Source of the DNA: Pogona vitticeps
Lineage: Eukaryota > Chordata > Lepidosauria > Squamata > Agamidae
Length of the DNA stretch: 64,000 bases
Reading direction: 5' to 3'
Assembly: GCF_051106095.1 (NCBI RefSeq)
Contig: NC_135783.1
Location: forward strand, 312,810,322 to 312,874,321
Shown here one piece after another: positions 12,262-23,062 of this stretch (positions are counted from its first letter, which is position 1; every line of letters starts with the position of its first letter). The position numbers and the translations under genes are program-made. Below the pieces are notes generated by a model that saw nothing but the letters and a program-made list of their open reading frames with translations, was not told where the DNA came from and made no database searches.

Positions 12262-12370
12262 TGGTTTATTTATTTATTTATTTATTTATTCATTTATTTA
12301 TTTATTTGATTTATACCCCGCCTGTCTGGACCGATGGACCACTCTAGGTGGCTACCCCTCCAACACAAAA
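12262..12370 (-). mobile_element. L2-like LINE tail with (TTTA)n
   Basis: A TTTA run (12,265-12,307) is followed by GATTTATACCCCGCCTGTCT and CCACTCTAGGTGGC. This is the L2-type 3' tail in reverse orientation. Confidence 0.75.
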
Positions 12371-13855
12371 ATATAGGAATTATACCTAGACCAAGTTGGC
12401 AAGGGCCTTAGCAGTCTGTGGCTACAGCAGCTCCAGACTTCAGCTAATCCACTCTTTCTGATTCAAATATTGTACAGTTCTGCTATTTCTTAGTTCCATC
12501 CTTTTAACCTGAACCAGGTTACACTACATTTCACAGCACCAGCTGAACTCTCGGGGAACTGCTGTGTTTTTCTGGTTCAAGAGGCATTTCAATGAGAGCA
12601 GCAATGGAGAAAGTCCTAGTTTGACTTTAGTGTTTGAGGTGGCTGTTTGTGTGTTGCTTCCAATGACCTCATAGGCTCCAGTTAGTACACCCACAAGTTC
12701 TCTTCCCAGGCTTCTTCTTTGCTCCATTCTGTTTGTGCCAGTGTTGGGCCCACTGTGCCATTTGGAGTAAGTCAGGGAATGGACTACCAGTGTTTTGGCT
12801 TATGAGCCTTGTGGTTGCACAAGCTGTGGCCAGCAGTATAGCAAAGCATGGTAAAAACTCCTTCTCCATCTTGCCTTTGCTGCCTCTGTGACATCACAGA
12901 CATCCATACCTGGGCTCAGGCTTGTTTTGTTTTGTTTCTTGGTAGCATTTCTAAACATGTTGTTTTGTCCAGAATCTAGACAAAAGTAATTGTGTGATTA
13001 CTTTGGGATGGTGATGGGGTGTGTCTTGATAATACTGAGGATGCTGTCTTCAGTGAGACAGGGTGTGATCTAAGGTTGATGGTTCTTTTTTAAAAATTGC
13101 CAAAATCCTATTGCCAGCAGGATCAGTCTCCAATGTTTTTCAGTCAATAAACTCTTTTCCTTCCTACACTACTTTTCCCATGGATTTTTATCTTGGATAT
13201 CAGCTGCCACAGTCTGTTTTTTTGTTTGTTTGTTTCTCATTATGTGATTGATTTATTCCAGCTTTCTGCATTTTATGATTCCAGTTGCTTTGGTGCTTCT
13301 TTGTTGGTTAGTTTCTTGATCCAAGAAATGCTTGGCATGCTTCAAGTATTTTTTTTTTAAAAAAAACAGGAAATCCAATCCCTTAATGTTTATAGTTCGA
13401 CTGTAGAAGAGATGATAGAGCTAAGGATGGAGATCAAGATGCAGGTTTGCTTGTTAAACAAATTTCCTCAGTCATTTTTGTTTTTTAAACAGAAGTGCTT
13501 AAAATTATGTCATTATTTAGGTATTTATGAAAACTGGCCTTTTATCACAGTTCAGTGAGTCTTAGCCTGATATGTGATAATCTGGGATGACTGCAGATCA
13601 ACTTTCCGTGGCAGTTTTTTTGTGTTTGCTCTCCTATTTCACCTGTATAAGTTCAATCCTGCTTTATTTGTTCATGTTTAATTCTGAGTTATGCATTGAA
13701 ATTATGAGAAAAGCAGGAGGTGGAACACTGTAAATGGGAAACTGAGCATCCCCTGCTTAGACCACAAGCTGCCACTAGAGTTCTATGATTAGCTTAAAGA
13801 GATTTTACATATTCGCTTCAATCCAAGTTTAAAATTATAGTTTAAAGGCCACATC
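12371..13855. other. No gene or repeat recognised
   Basis: Mixed unique-looking sequence with a few homopolymer and TTTG runs near 13,220. No exon that I can support; short open frames at 12,524-12,869 show no motif. Confidence 0.45.
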
Positions 13856-13869
13856 TGATTAGTGCAGAC

Positions 13870-15172
13870 CTAACAAACACAGAACTGGGTGGAAATACTG
13901 TAACAAGTGGTATAGCCCAGGGCTCAATTCTAGGCCCTGTGCTTTTCAACATTTTTATAAACGACCTGGACCAGGGGTTGCAGGGAAACAAATTTGCAGA
14001 TGACACAAAATTGGGTGTAATGGCTAATAACCTGGAAGACAGGAAGAAAATTCAAAATCATCTGAATAGGCTTGAGCACTGGACTGAAAAAAACCGATGA
14101 AATTCAGCAGGGATAAATGCAAAGTACTGCACCTAGGAAAAAGAAATCAAACACTGTTACAAGGTGGAATAGCTAATACTCTAGAACACTGGTTCTTAAC
14201 CTTGGGTTACTCAGGAGTTTTGGACTGCAACTCCCAGAAGCCTTCACCACCAACTGTGCTGGCTGGGATTTCTGGGAGTTGCAGTTCGAAAACATCCGAG
14301 TAACAAAAGTTAAGAACCACTGCTCTAGAAGACAGAAACAAAATTCAAAATAACTTTGATAGGATGGAGCACTGAGCCAAAAACAACAGAATGACATTCG
14401 ACAGGGATAAGTGCAAAGTACTGCACATCGGAAAAAGAAACCAATTGCACAGTTACAAGATGGGGGATACCTGGCTCAGCAAAACTATGAGCGAGAAGGA
14501 ACTTGGAATTGTCATAGATCACAAGCTGAATATGAGCCAAGAGTGATGCGGCTACAAAAAAGGGAAATGCTATTTTAGGCTGCATTAACAGAAATATAAT
14601 CTCCAGATCCCGTGAGGTACTCGTGGCCCTCTATTCGGCACTGGTTAGGAATCATCTTGAGTTCTGTGTCCATTTCTGGACACTACACTTCAAGAAGGAT
14701 GCTGACAATTTAGAACAAGTTCAGAGGAGAGCAACAAGAGTGATCAGAGGGCTGGAAACCAAGCCCTATGAGGAAAGACTGGAAGAACTGGGAATGTTTA
14801 GCCTTGAGAAAAGAACACTGAGGGAAGATATAATAGCACTTTTCAAATACTTAAAAGGTAGTCATACAGAGGAGAAGCAGGATATCTTCTCAATCATCCC
14901 AGAGTGCAGGACACGTAATTATGGACAAGCTATAGGAAGCCAGTTTTAGACTGAATATCAGGAAAAACCTCTCAACTGTTAGAGCAGTATGGCAACAGAA
15001 CCAATTACCTCATGAGGTGATGAGTGCTCCAGCACTAGAGGCATTCAGGAATAATTTATGCAACTATCTGGCAGATATCATTTGATTTGTATTCCTGCAT
15101 CAAGCAGGGGGTTGGACTTTATGGCCTTATAGGCCCCTTCCAATTTCATATTCTATCATTCTATGAAACTTG
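13870..15172 (+). mobile_element. CR1 LINE, 3' part, with an internal duplication and a hAT insertion
   Basis: RT motifs GIAQGSILGPVLFNIFINDL and NKFADDTKLG lie near 13,915-14,015, then EHW, MKFSRDKCKVLHLGKRNQ. A unit of about 150 bp (14,023-14,171) appears again after the hAT copy (14,171-14,178 and 14,331 on). Downstream come LYSALVRNHLEFCVHFWT, VQRRATRVIRGLETKPYEER and LEELGMFSLEKRTLREDIIA, and the tail GGCCTTATAGGCCCCTTCCA with TTCTATCATTCTATGA. The frame has several stops. Confidence 0.92.
14187..14322. mobile_element. 136-bp hAT-like palindromic MITE (copy 1), inside CR1
   Basis: The ends are CACTGGTTCTTAACC and GGTTAAGAACCACTG-like, with an inner inverted pair ACTGCAACTCCCAGAAG and CTTCTGGGAGTTGCAGT-like. 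The flanks are perfect 8-bp CTCTAGAA repeats (14,179-14,186; 14,323-14,330). It is the same length as the copy at 44,083. Confidence 0.9.
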
Positions 15173-15284
15173 AAGAGAAATATGGATGGCTGGGGGACAG
15201 TGTGGTTTACTTCTGATCTAACAATGGTTAAGGGGTTAAGACTGACCCTATATTGGTATTTATTGATCCAACTCTTGTTGCTTT

Positions 15285-16786
15285 TTGTTGTTTAGTCATT
15301 AAGTCGTGTTGGACTCTTCTTGACCCCATGGACCAGAGCACACCAGAGTGGATTTCCTTCAGAATGGATAGGTTTGTTCTCCTTGCAGTCCAGGGGACTC
15401 TCAAGACTCTTCTCCAGCACCACAATTCAAAAGCATCAATTCTTTGGCGGTCAGCCTTCTTTATTGTCCAGCTCTCACTTCCATATATCACTGCTGGAAA
15501 AAACATAGCTTTGACTATGTGGACCTTTGTCGGCAAGGTGATCTCTCTGCTTTTTAAGAAGCTGTCTAGGTTTGTCAGCGCTTTCCTCCCAAGAAGCAGG
15601 AGTCTTTTAATTTGTAGCTGCTGTCACCATCTGCAGTGATCATGGAGCCCAAGAAGGTAAAATCTGTCACTACCACCATATTTCTGTTTGCCAGAAGGCG
15701 ATGGGACCAGTGGCCATGATCTTAGTTTTTTTAAATGTTGAGCTTCAGACCACTTTTTGTGTTCTCCTCTTTCACCCTCATTAAGAGGTTCTTTAATTCC
15801 TCCTCACTTTCAGCCATCAGAGTGGTAACATCTGCATATCGGAGGTTGTTGATATTTCTTTCGGCAATCTTAATTCCAGTTTGGGATTCATCCAGTCCAG
15901 CCTTTTACATGATGTATTCTGCATATAAGTTAAATAAGCAGGGAGACAATATAAAGTCTTCTTGTACTTCTTTCCCAATTTAGAACCAATCAATTGTTCC
16001 ATATCCAGTTCTAAATGTTCTTCCTGTCCCTCATATAGATTTCTCAGGAGATAGATAAGGTGGTCAGGCACTCCCATTTCTTTAAGAACTTGCCATAGTT
16101 TGCTGCGGTCTGTTCTTTTGCATAGAGTGGACTACTTCATTGACTACTTTTGCGTAGTCAATGAAGCAGAAGTAAATGTTTTTCTGGAACTCTCTGGCTT
16201 TCTCCATAATCCAGCGCACGTTAGCAATTTGGTCTCTAGTTCCTCTGCCCCTTTGAAATACAGCTTGTACTTCAGGGAGTTTTCGGTCCTCATACTGCTG
16301 AAGCCTACCTTGTAGGATTTTGAGCATAACTTTATTAGCGTGTGAAATGAGTGCAACTGTACGGTAGTTGAAGTATTATTTGGCACTACCATTTTTGTCC
16401 TTTATCATGTCCATCTTTGCATAAAAGGTTCCTTTAACATCTCCACTTTTCTTGAACAGATTTCTGGTTTTTTCCTTTCTATTATTTTCCTCTATATTTT
16501 TGCACTGTTCATTTAAGAAGGCCCTCTTGTCCCTCCTTGCTATTCTTTGGAAGTCAGCATTCAATTTTCTGTAACTTTCCCTTTCTCCCTTGCATTTTGT
16601 TTCCCTTCTCTTCTCTGATATTTGTAAAGCCTCATTGGACAGCCACTTTGCTTTCTTGCATTTCCTTTTCTTTGGGATGGTTTTTGTTTCTGTCTCCTGT
16701 ACAATGTTGCGAGCCTCCATCCATAGTTCTTCAGGCACTCTGTCCACCAAATATAGTTCCTTAAATCTGTCCTTCACTTCTCCTGT
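15285..16786 (-). mobile_element. RTE-BovB LINE on the minus strand, 3' two-thirds
   Basis: Read on the minus strand this holds FKELYLVDRVPEELWMEARN, CKKAKWLSNEALQISEKRRE, KNIYFCFIDYAK and the C-terminal FELWCWRRVLRVPWTARRTN. There is a deletion near the 3' end (from ILKEIHS straight to GSRRVQHDLM) and a local inverted scar at 16,132-16,166. Its 5' part continues at 17,793-18,385 beyond a solo LTR that landed in it. Frames are broken in several places, so it is an old copy. Confidence 0.92.
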
Positions 16787-16791
16787 GTATT

Positions 16792-17787
16792 TGTCATGCA
16801 CCCCCAGTGTCCCCTGTATGTTTTTCTTTTTCGCTGCCACCAGAGGGTATTACCCTCACTGTACCAATTATGAATCTCAGACTATTGCTGCCAAATATAA
16901 CAAGGTTTATTTATGGTTGGTAGGTAAATCGCAGAAGAAAAATCATGGATGTTCTTTTATTTTTCATTCAATAAATGGATTACATGTAAGCTTGCTCGTA
17001 TTCATTCACTTTAATCAAGGACTCAATATATTCTGACTGTCTAGGTACAGTGGGGTCTCTACTTAAGAACTTAATCCGTATTGGAAGGTGGTTCTCAAGT
17101 TGAAAAGTTCTTATGTTGAATCTGCATTTCCCATAGGAATGCATTGAAAACCATTTAATCCGTATCTGCTCTTTTCCGTCCATAGAAACTACAGTGGAAC
17201 CTCTACTTAAGAACTTAATCCCTTTTGGAATGGTGTTCTTAAGTTGAAATGTTCTTAAGTTGAAGCAAAATTTCCCATAGGAATGGACTGAAAACCAATT
17301 AATCCGTTCTGGCTGTTTTTTTGTTACGTAGAGGTGCGTTCGTACATTGAAGCATTAGTTCCCATAGGAACTAATGCAAAGCTGGTTAATACGTACTCTA
17401 CCACTAGGGGGAGAAATTTTTTTTAACCTAAGATGACCTAAGGTTAAAAAAAGAGCAGGAAAGGTTTTTTTTCCTGTTCTTATCTTGGATTTCTGTTCTC
17501 AAGTAGAATCAAAATTTAGCAAATGGAGCTGTTCTTAAGTTGGATTGTTCTTAAGTAGAGACGTTCTTAAGTAGAGACCCCACTGTATTTCTTATTACTT
17601 TTAACTCTTTTATATTCTCTAACACACCAGCGTTCCAATAACTTGTCTAAACACTTCACAATCTTCTCTCTAACTAACTCTCTGTCTTACTCAGTGCTCT
17701 TGACTCCGCCCCTCCTGTCCTGTCATAGGCTCCTGCACTAGAGCTCTACAATGGCTGACAGGAGTGATGTGTGGGGTGTCCGCCACA
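16792..17787 (-). mobile_element. Solo LTR, Ty3-like, inserted in BovB (fossil)
   Basis: The 996-bp segment begins TG and ends CA and is flanked by the 5-bp duplication GTATT (16,787-16,791 and 17,788-17,792). The flanks join to restore BovB sequence. The CTGGTGGCAGCG run near one end resembles the 3' end of many Ty3 LTRs. No internal coding region is present, so it is a solo LTR left by recombination. It carries a later pogo-like insertion. Family and orientation (minus) are inferred from the ends. Confidence 0.85.
17048..17585. mobile_element. Pogo/Tigger-like MITE inside the solo LTR, with a duplicated start
   Basis: The terminal inverted repeats CAGTGGGGTCTCTACTTAAG and its complement at 17,566-17,585 are flanked by TA on both sides (17,046-17,047; 17,586-17,587). 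A second similar start, CAGTGGAACCTCTACTTAAG, occurs at about 17,192, also after TA. Either a second copy landed in the first, or the left end was duplicated. There is no transposase frame. The repeated TTCTTAAGT words are part of the family's inner sequence. Confidence 0.8.
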
Positions 17788-17792
17788 GTATT

Positions 17793-18385
17793 CATTAGGG
17801 ATTTGGTTTATATTATACCTGACTAGCCAATGGTTTTTCCTAATTTCTTCAGTTTAAGCTTGAATTTTGCTATAAGATGCTGTTGATCAGAGCCACAATC
17901 AACTCCAGGTCTTATTTTTGCTTACTGTATAGAGCTGCTCCATCTCTTGCTGCAGAGAACATACCCAATCTGATTTTGGTATTGCACATCTGGTGATGTC
18001 TATGTGTAGAGTCACCTCTTGTGTTGTTGGAAAATAGTGTTTGTGATGACCAGCTTGTTCTCTTGACAAAACTCTATTAGCTTTTGCCCTGCTTCATTTT
18101 GAACTCAAATGCCAAACTTACTGTACCTGTTGTTCCTTTTATCCCTTTACTTCCTTCTTTAAAATTCCAGTCCCCTATAATGAGAAGAACATCTTTCTTT
18201 GGTGTCAGTTCTAGAAGGTGTTGTAAGTCTTCATAGAATTGGTCAATTTCAGCCTCTTCAGCATTGGTGGTTGGTGCAAAAACTTGGATTGCTGTGATGT
18301 TGAAAGGTCTCCCTTGAATTCGTATTGAATTCTTGGATTCTGCTTGCTTAGCATAGTAAATTGCAGTAAAATAGCCCATTGGATC
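17793..18385 (-). mobile_element. RTE-BovB LINE, 5' (endonuclease) part of the copy split by an LTR
   Basis: On the minus strand this gives SIRIQGRPFNITAIQVFAPT, EDLQHLLELTPKKDVLLIIG and DWNF, then decayed sequence leading to GSDQQHLIAKFK-like and the NQIP-N boundary where the LTR sits. Together with 15,285-16,786 it forms one insertion. The 5' edge near 18,385 is approximate. Confidence 0.85.
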
Positions 18386-18509
18386 AATGGAGATTTAGTG
18401 AATTAGCTCCTCCATAAATTAATTGGATTCAAATGGTTCAGCGCTAGCTGTGACTTACTATAAGAAAGACAGAAAGAAAAGCAAAAGCAGCTGAGACCAC
18501 CATATTTTA

Positions 18510-18592
18510 CCTTTATTATTATTATTGTTGTTGTTGTCGTCGTCATCGTCGTTGTTGTTGTCGTTGTTGTTGTTGTTGTCATTGTCATTGTT
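18510..18592. repeat. Trinucleotide microsatellite (TTA)(GTT)(GTC)n
   Basis: Interrupted TTA, GTT, GTC and ATC triplets. Gives threonine- or asparagine-rich open frames on the minus strand that are not genes. Confidence 0.95.
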
Positions 18593-18609
18593 TCCCCCAA
18601 TTAGTGGCA

Positions 18610-19590
18610 GAGCCATTACTCTGGGCAGCAAACAAATCCTAATAACACAATACAAACAACTCCAATAACACCCACATAATCAGTGAATCTGAAACATAGT
18701 AACAAAAGATAAAATACCTAGTAGACTATAAAATATTAAAAATATTAAATACAATAAAGACAGCAAAAACAGAGCAGAAGGGGAAAGCTCCATTCATTGA
18801 CAAGATTATTCTGTGGTAAGGCCATAGAAGGCTGGTGAGAAAAGCCAAGTTTTAACTTGTCTTCTGAAACCAAGGAGAGATGGGGCTAATTGTACCTCAG
18901 GTGGGAGCAATTTCCAAAGTGATAGAGTGAATAATGAGAAGGTCTGGTTTTGAGTGGCAGATTTTCAGGCCTCCCTCGGAGTCACCACTTCCAGCATCCC
19001 AGCATATGAGATATGGCTGGGACAGGTAGGTGTTTTGAGGGAAAGTACTCAGACAGATAGCAAGGCCCTAAATCATTAAGATGTTTAAATATTACCATAA
19101 GTATTTTGAACTTGGCCCAGAAGCATACAGGCAGCTGGTGCAGACATGCCAGGACAGGTGAAAGATGGTCAAATTCTGTTGTTCTAGAAACCACCTTTGC
19201 TGCAGCTTCTGAACTGCCTTCAAAGGCAGCCCAACATAGAAAGAGTGGCAATAGTCTACAGTATTCTCAAGATTACCAGGATATAGACCAGTGTTGTTAG
19301 GGACTTCCCATCAAGATAAAGGTGAGTGTGTGCAATCTGCCTCAGATAGTAAAAGATAGACCTGGCCATAGCTGAGATATGATTTCCATTGAGTGAGGCA
19401 GGTCCAGAAGCACACCCAGATTTCATACCTGATCCTTCAGGGGGAGAGTGACACGATCAAGACCAGATAAACAGCCACCTAATTGATCAGAGGTCCTCCC
19501 CAACAATAGGACCTCTATCTTGTCATGATTCAATTTCATCCTGTTGACCCTCATCCAGTACATGACAGTGGCTAGGCAGCGCTCCAGCAT
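18610..19590 (-). mobile_element. L2-like LINE 3' part
   Basis: The minus strand has CLATVMYWMRVNRMKLNHDK and IEVLLLGRTS, close to the L2 RT segment WMRANKLKLNPDKTEVLLV, followed by ALPLKDQV. Downstream (lower coordinates) is the long L2-type 3' region with CCAAAGTGATAGAG and AGCCAAGTTTTAACTTGTCT. Decayed, no long frame. Confidence 0.82.
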
Positions 19591-19690
19591 TTCCAGGAAA
19601 AGTTCGGGCTTAAAATATCTGGAATCTACTTGTTTGTCTTTCTGGCAGGCCAGGGTATCCGCAAAACTCTCCTTCAGCACAACATTTCAA
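19591..19690 (-). mobile_element. RTE-type LINE scrap
   Basis: ACTTGTTTGTCTTTCTGGCA, GCAAAACTCTCCTTCAGCAC and TTCGGGCTTAAAATA match the RTE-type tail at 570-670. It abuts the L2 piece directly. Confidence 0.65.
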
Positions 19691-21780
19691 GCCTGTATTT
19701 TATGGCGGCCTTTATCCAAAGGATGGAAAATTAGCTCATGTAACAATGCACCAAATGATCACACTTTTGCAAATATTTGTGTCTTGTATAATGTTTTCTA
19801 TATCAACATTTTTTAAAATTTTACATGTGGTCATGTTTGTGTTTGTATATTCATTTCGTATGTCAACATACTTCTAGTACAGTCACATAAACAAGTTAGT
19901 AACTAGCACCACTGTATGCCTTTCAAAACTAAGACCTCTAAATGTTGGGTCTCAGATGTACAATAGTTCAGCCAACTAAAGGTATGAAATTGGACAGAAA
20001 GGAAAATACATGTTTGATGTCATCCTGGGGCTATAATGAAATGTCCTGTGCGCTGAGGAAGGAAATAATTTCATAAACAGGGTATACTCTCTCCTTCATA
20101 AACAGGGTGTTAAGTTGTTCATTTATTCATTTTGTTTTTATATTAGGACACTATTTAGAATTAGCAGGTTCACTCAATGCTCACAATTGTGGACATCATT
20201 TTCATGTCATCAGGTCTTCTTGTGATCATGGGATAAATATTTAATCAGATGACAAATTTTGAGTTCTGGGCACTCTAGCAAACATTTGCTCATGGCTCTG
20301 CCCCTTCTTCTACAGTCCAGTTGTCAACTGAGAAGCCCCGTAATCAAAGCCTAGAAATTTATAATCAACAGCTGACTTTAAAACAGGTGGATGGAATGTT
20401 TGAAAGAAATATTGCACCTTGATTTATTCTAGTAAACTACTAAGATCACATTGCTACACCCACTTACCTGAGACTAAGCCCAATGAATGCAGTGACATTT
20501 ACTTCTGAGAAGACATTATAGGTTTATGCTGTTGATATATTTATTTATTGTGCTGTTAGTCTTTCTACAAAAATATATACATAAAATTTACTTCCAGATA
20601 AGCAGTTCCTGCTAATATTTTAAAAACCTCAAAAGTTCTCCTCTAATATGAAATCCTAATTTTGTGCAGGGATTCTCTTTTCTCGTGTTTAAAAAAGAAA
20701 ACCATGGAGGATGCTGTGCAAAAATATAGATATGCTATGAAGTGATGACTTCTTGTCCACCTAAACACTCTGTATAGGAAAGGGAGTGATTGCACAATAG
20801 AAGTATTGCCTTGAAGCACACACAGATTTTGTCTCCTTCTCCCTTCTCCCCCACAGACATTGCAGCTGTGAAATACCTACTATGGGTACGTACTGACACA
20901 AAGATTTCTTTCAGTCTTCAACTGAATGCCATGGGAAGCACTCTAAGTCTACTTGGACCAATTTGGAGCTGGTCTGCTTCAACTCAAGTCCCAAACTTAA
21001 AACAAGATCCATATGTTCATATCTCCCAATGATTATCCTTTATATGTGTGTTTGTGTGTGAGAGTGAGTGACTGAGTGAGTGAGAGAATTTGAGGAAATG
21101 TGCAGATTTAGTAGCAACTTATAGGAAGCTTCTAACAGGAAGCGACAAACTCTCTTCCACTCTGACATTTTCAATGAAAAAACAACACCTTAAAATAATG
21201 TGATTTCCCCACTTTTTGAAACCCAAAGCCTGCATACAGGTTTGGCAGGAGTCCAGTGTCAGTTGTACTAGTTTAGGAGGTAAACTCACAACCCTCCAAA
21301 GGAGCCTGTTTAATCTCAGACTTTTGGCTTTCTTTTAAGACAAAAAAAGTGATGTATGTGACTGTCATCTTTATTTAAAAGGGATGTATATTTGTCAAGA
21401 TCAAATTAAAACCATCTGATGTAAACAACTCGAGTCCAGAGCTTGGAAACACCACATTTGTGGAGAGTCTCAGAATCTTTCCAGGCAGATAGGTTGGCAG
21501 ATGAGAGGGCAGTTTCTGAGAGGCATAGTTCCACAAAGTAACATTTCCAAGTTGTGCTCTGCTCTAAGCATAAGTCTGGATTCACAAATCACACAGCACG
21601 CAGCAATGAATGCACAGAGAAGTGCTACTGCATTAATTAGATTTTTTTACAATAAAGGGGGCAACATGTTTCATCAGTAATCCAAGTGTTTAAGGCTAAA
21701 GTAATCACACAAATGCTCTATGGTTCCCAATTATTTGCATATTCCAATCTGTGACCCCTTGAGTTTGTCTAGTCCAAATT
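19691..21780. other. No gene or repeat recognised
   Basis: Unique-looking, AT-rich. A GTGT/GAGT-rich stretch lies at 21,040-21,085. No exon, RNA gene or repeat that I can support. Confidence 0.45.
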
Positions 21781-21784
21781 TCTG

Positions 21785-22690
21785 AGAGCTCTACTGGCAG
21801 TGCCTCCTTGTGTCCCTGACACAGCTCTACACCTAGAGGCAGGTCTAGTGTCCGTCAGAGTATGTGACAAGGTCTATATGTTCAATCATTGGCTGAAGTT
21901 TATCTTCTCATAAGTTTGGCATCATTGACTCTCTCCAACACCTTCCAATCGGAATGGAAGTGTCACCTGGCAAATGAAACTCTGCTAATTGGTCTTTGCC
22001 CAAAAACCCTTATAGTGATGGGTTATGCCGAGGCCAAATCAGTTGTCAAGCAAAGGATCTGGGACACAGAACTTCAAGAACATTTAGGTTTCCTCGACAA
22101 ATCCAGTGTTGTAAAAAACAACACCTTTATACTTCCCACCTATATGACCAGTATGATACCACCTAAATCTAGAAGAGCTTTTACCTTAGCCAGATTTCAC
22201 ATGTTGCCCTCTTAATCTCCTGGAAGGGAGATTTCAAGGCATACCCTATTCTGATCGTTTATGTTCTTGTGATGGTGGTGAAGTAGAAACAATGGGGCAT
22301 GTTCTCTTATACTGTCATTTCTATCGAGATCTCAGCAAGGATCTTCTCTCCCCTATTTTTCAAAAATTTCCTGGGAGGTTTGACAAATTTTATGCTATTT
22401 TGCTGCTCTCTGATAAGGTTTCTTACATTACTACGGTAGTAAAGTGACTAAATACTGTGCTGCCACAATAGCTTGTCACACTCCTGGCCACATAAGGTCT
22501 TTGAGTGCCCCCCCCTTTAGAGATGTTTTGTTTGTGATGATTTAAAAGTTTTTATATCCTTCAATGCTGCTGGCTAACTCAGAACATCTTTTTAAGTTTA
22601 ATGTTGTAAAAGAGCCAGAAGGTGCATTGATGGTGCCATGCCTTGACCAATGTCTCTGATATTATGTGATTTTATCTAAATAAAGTATTT
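21785..22690 (+). mobile_element. LINE C-terminal region with CCHC knuckle, clade uncertain
   Basis: It reads FHMLPS then, in another frame, FQGIPYSDRLCSCDGGEVET-like, MGHVLLYCHFYRDLSKDLL and FPGRFDKFYAILLLSDKVSY. The pattern C-x-C, H-x4-C is the zinc knuckle found at the end of many non-LTR RT proteins. The tail ends near CTAAATAAAGTA. At least one shift or stop lies between the two parts (about 22,213). Confidence 0.65.
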
Positions 22691-22715
22691 TTATCTTCCT
22701 GATCATTGACTGTAA

Positions 22716-22924
<209 letters not shown>

Positions 22925-22959
22925 TCACGAATTGTTCCTCGCATTTGGTTTTTAGTAAT

Positions 22960-23062
22960 TGTACACTTTTGACTATTACGTTCAAATACTGTTTTTTAAT
23001 TATGTAAACTGCCATGTGTCCTTTTTAAGGAGAAAAGCAGATTAAAAATCAAATAAATAAAT
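22960..23062 (+). mobile_element. LINE 3' tail scrap
   Basis: TTATGTAAACTGCCATGTGT, GAGAAAAGCAGATTAAAAAT and AAATAAATAAATG look like a LINE tail after the microsatellite, possibly the end of the element before it. Confidence 0.45.
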
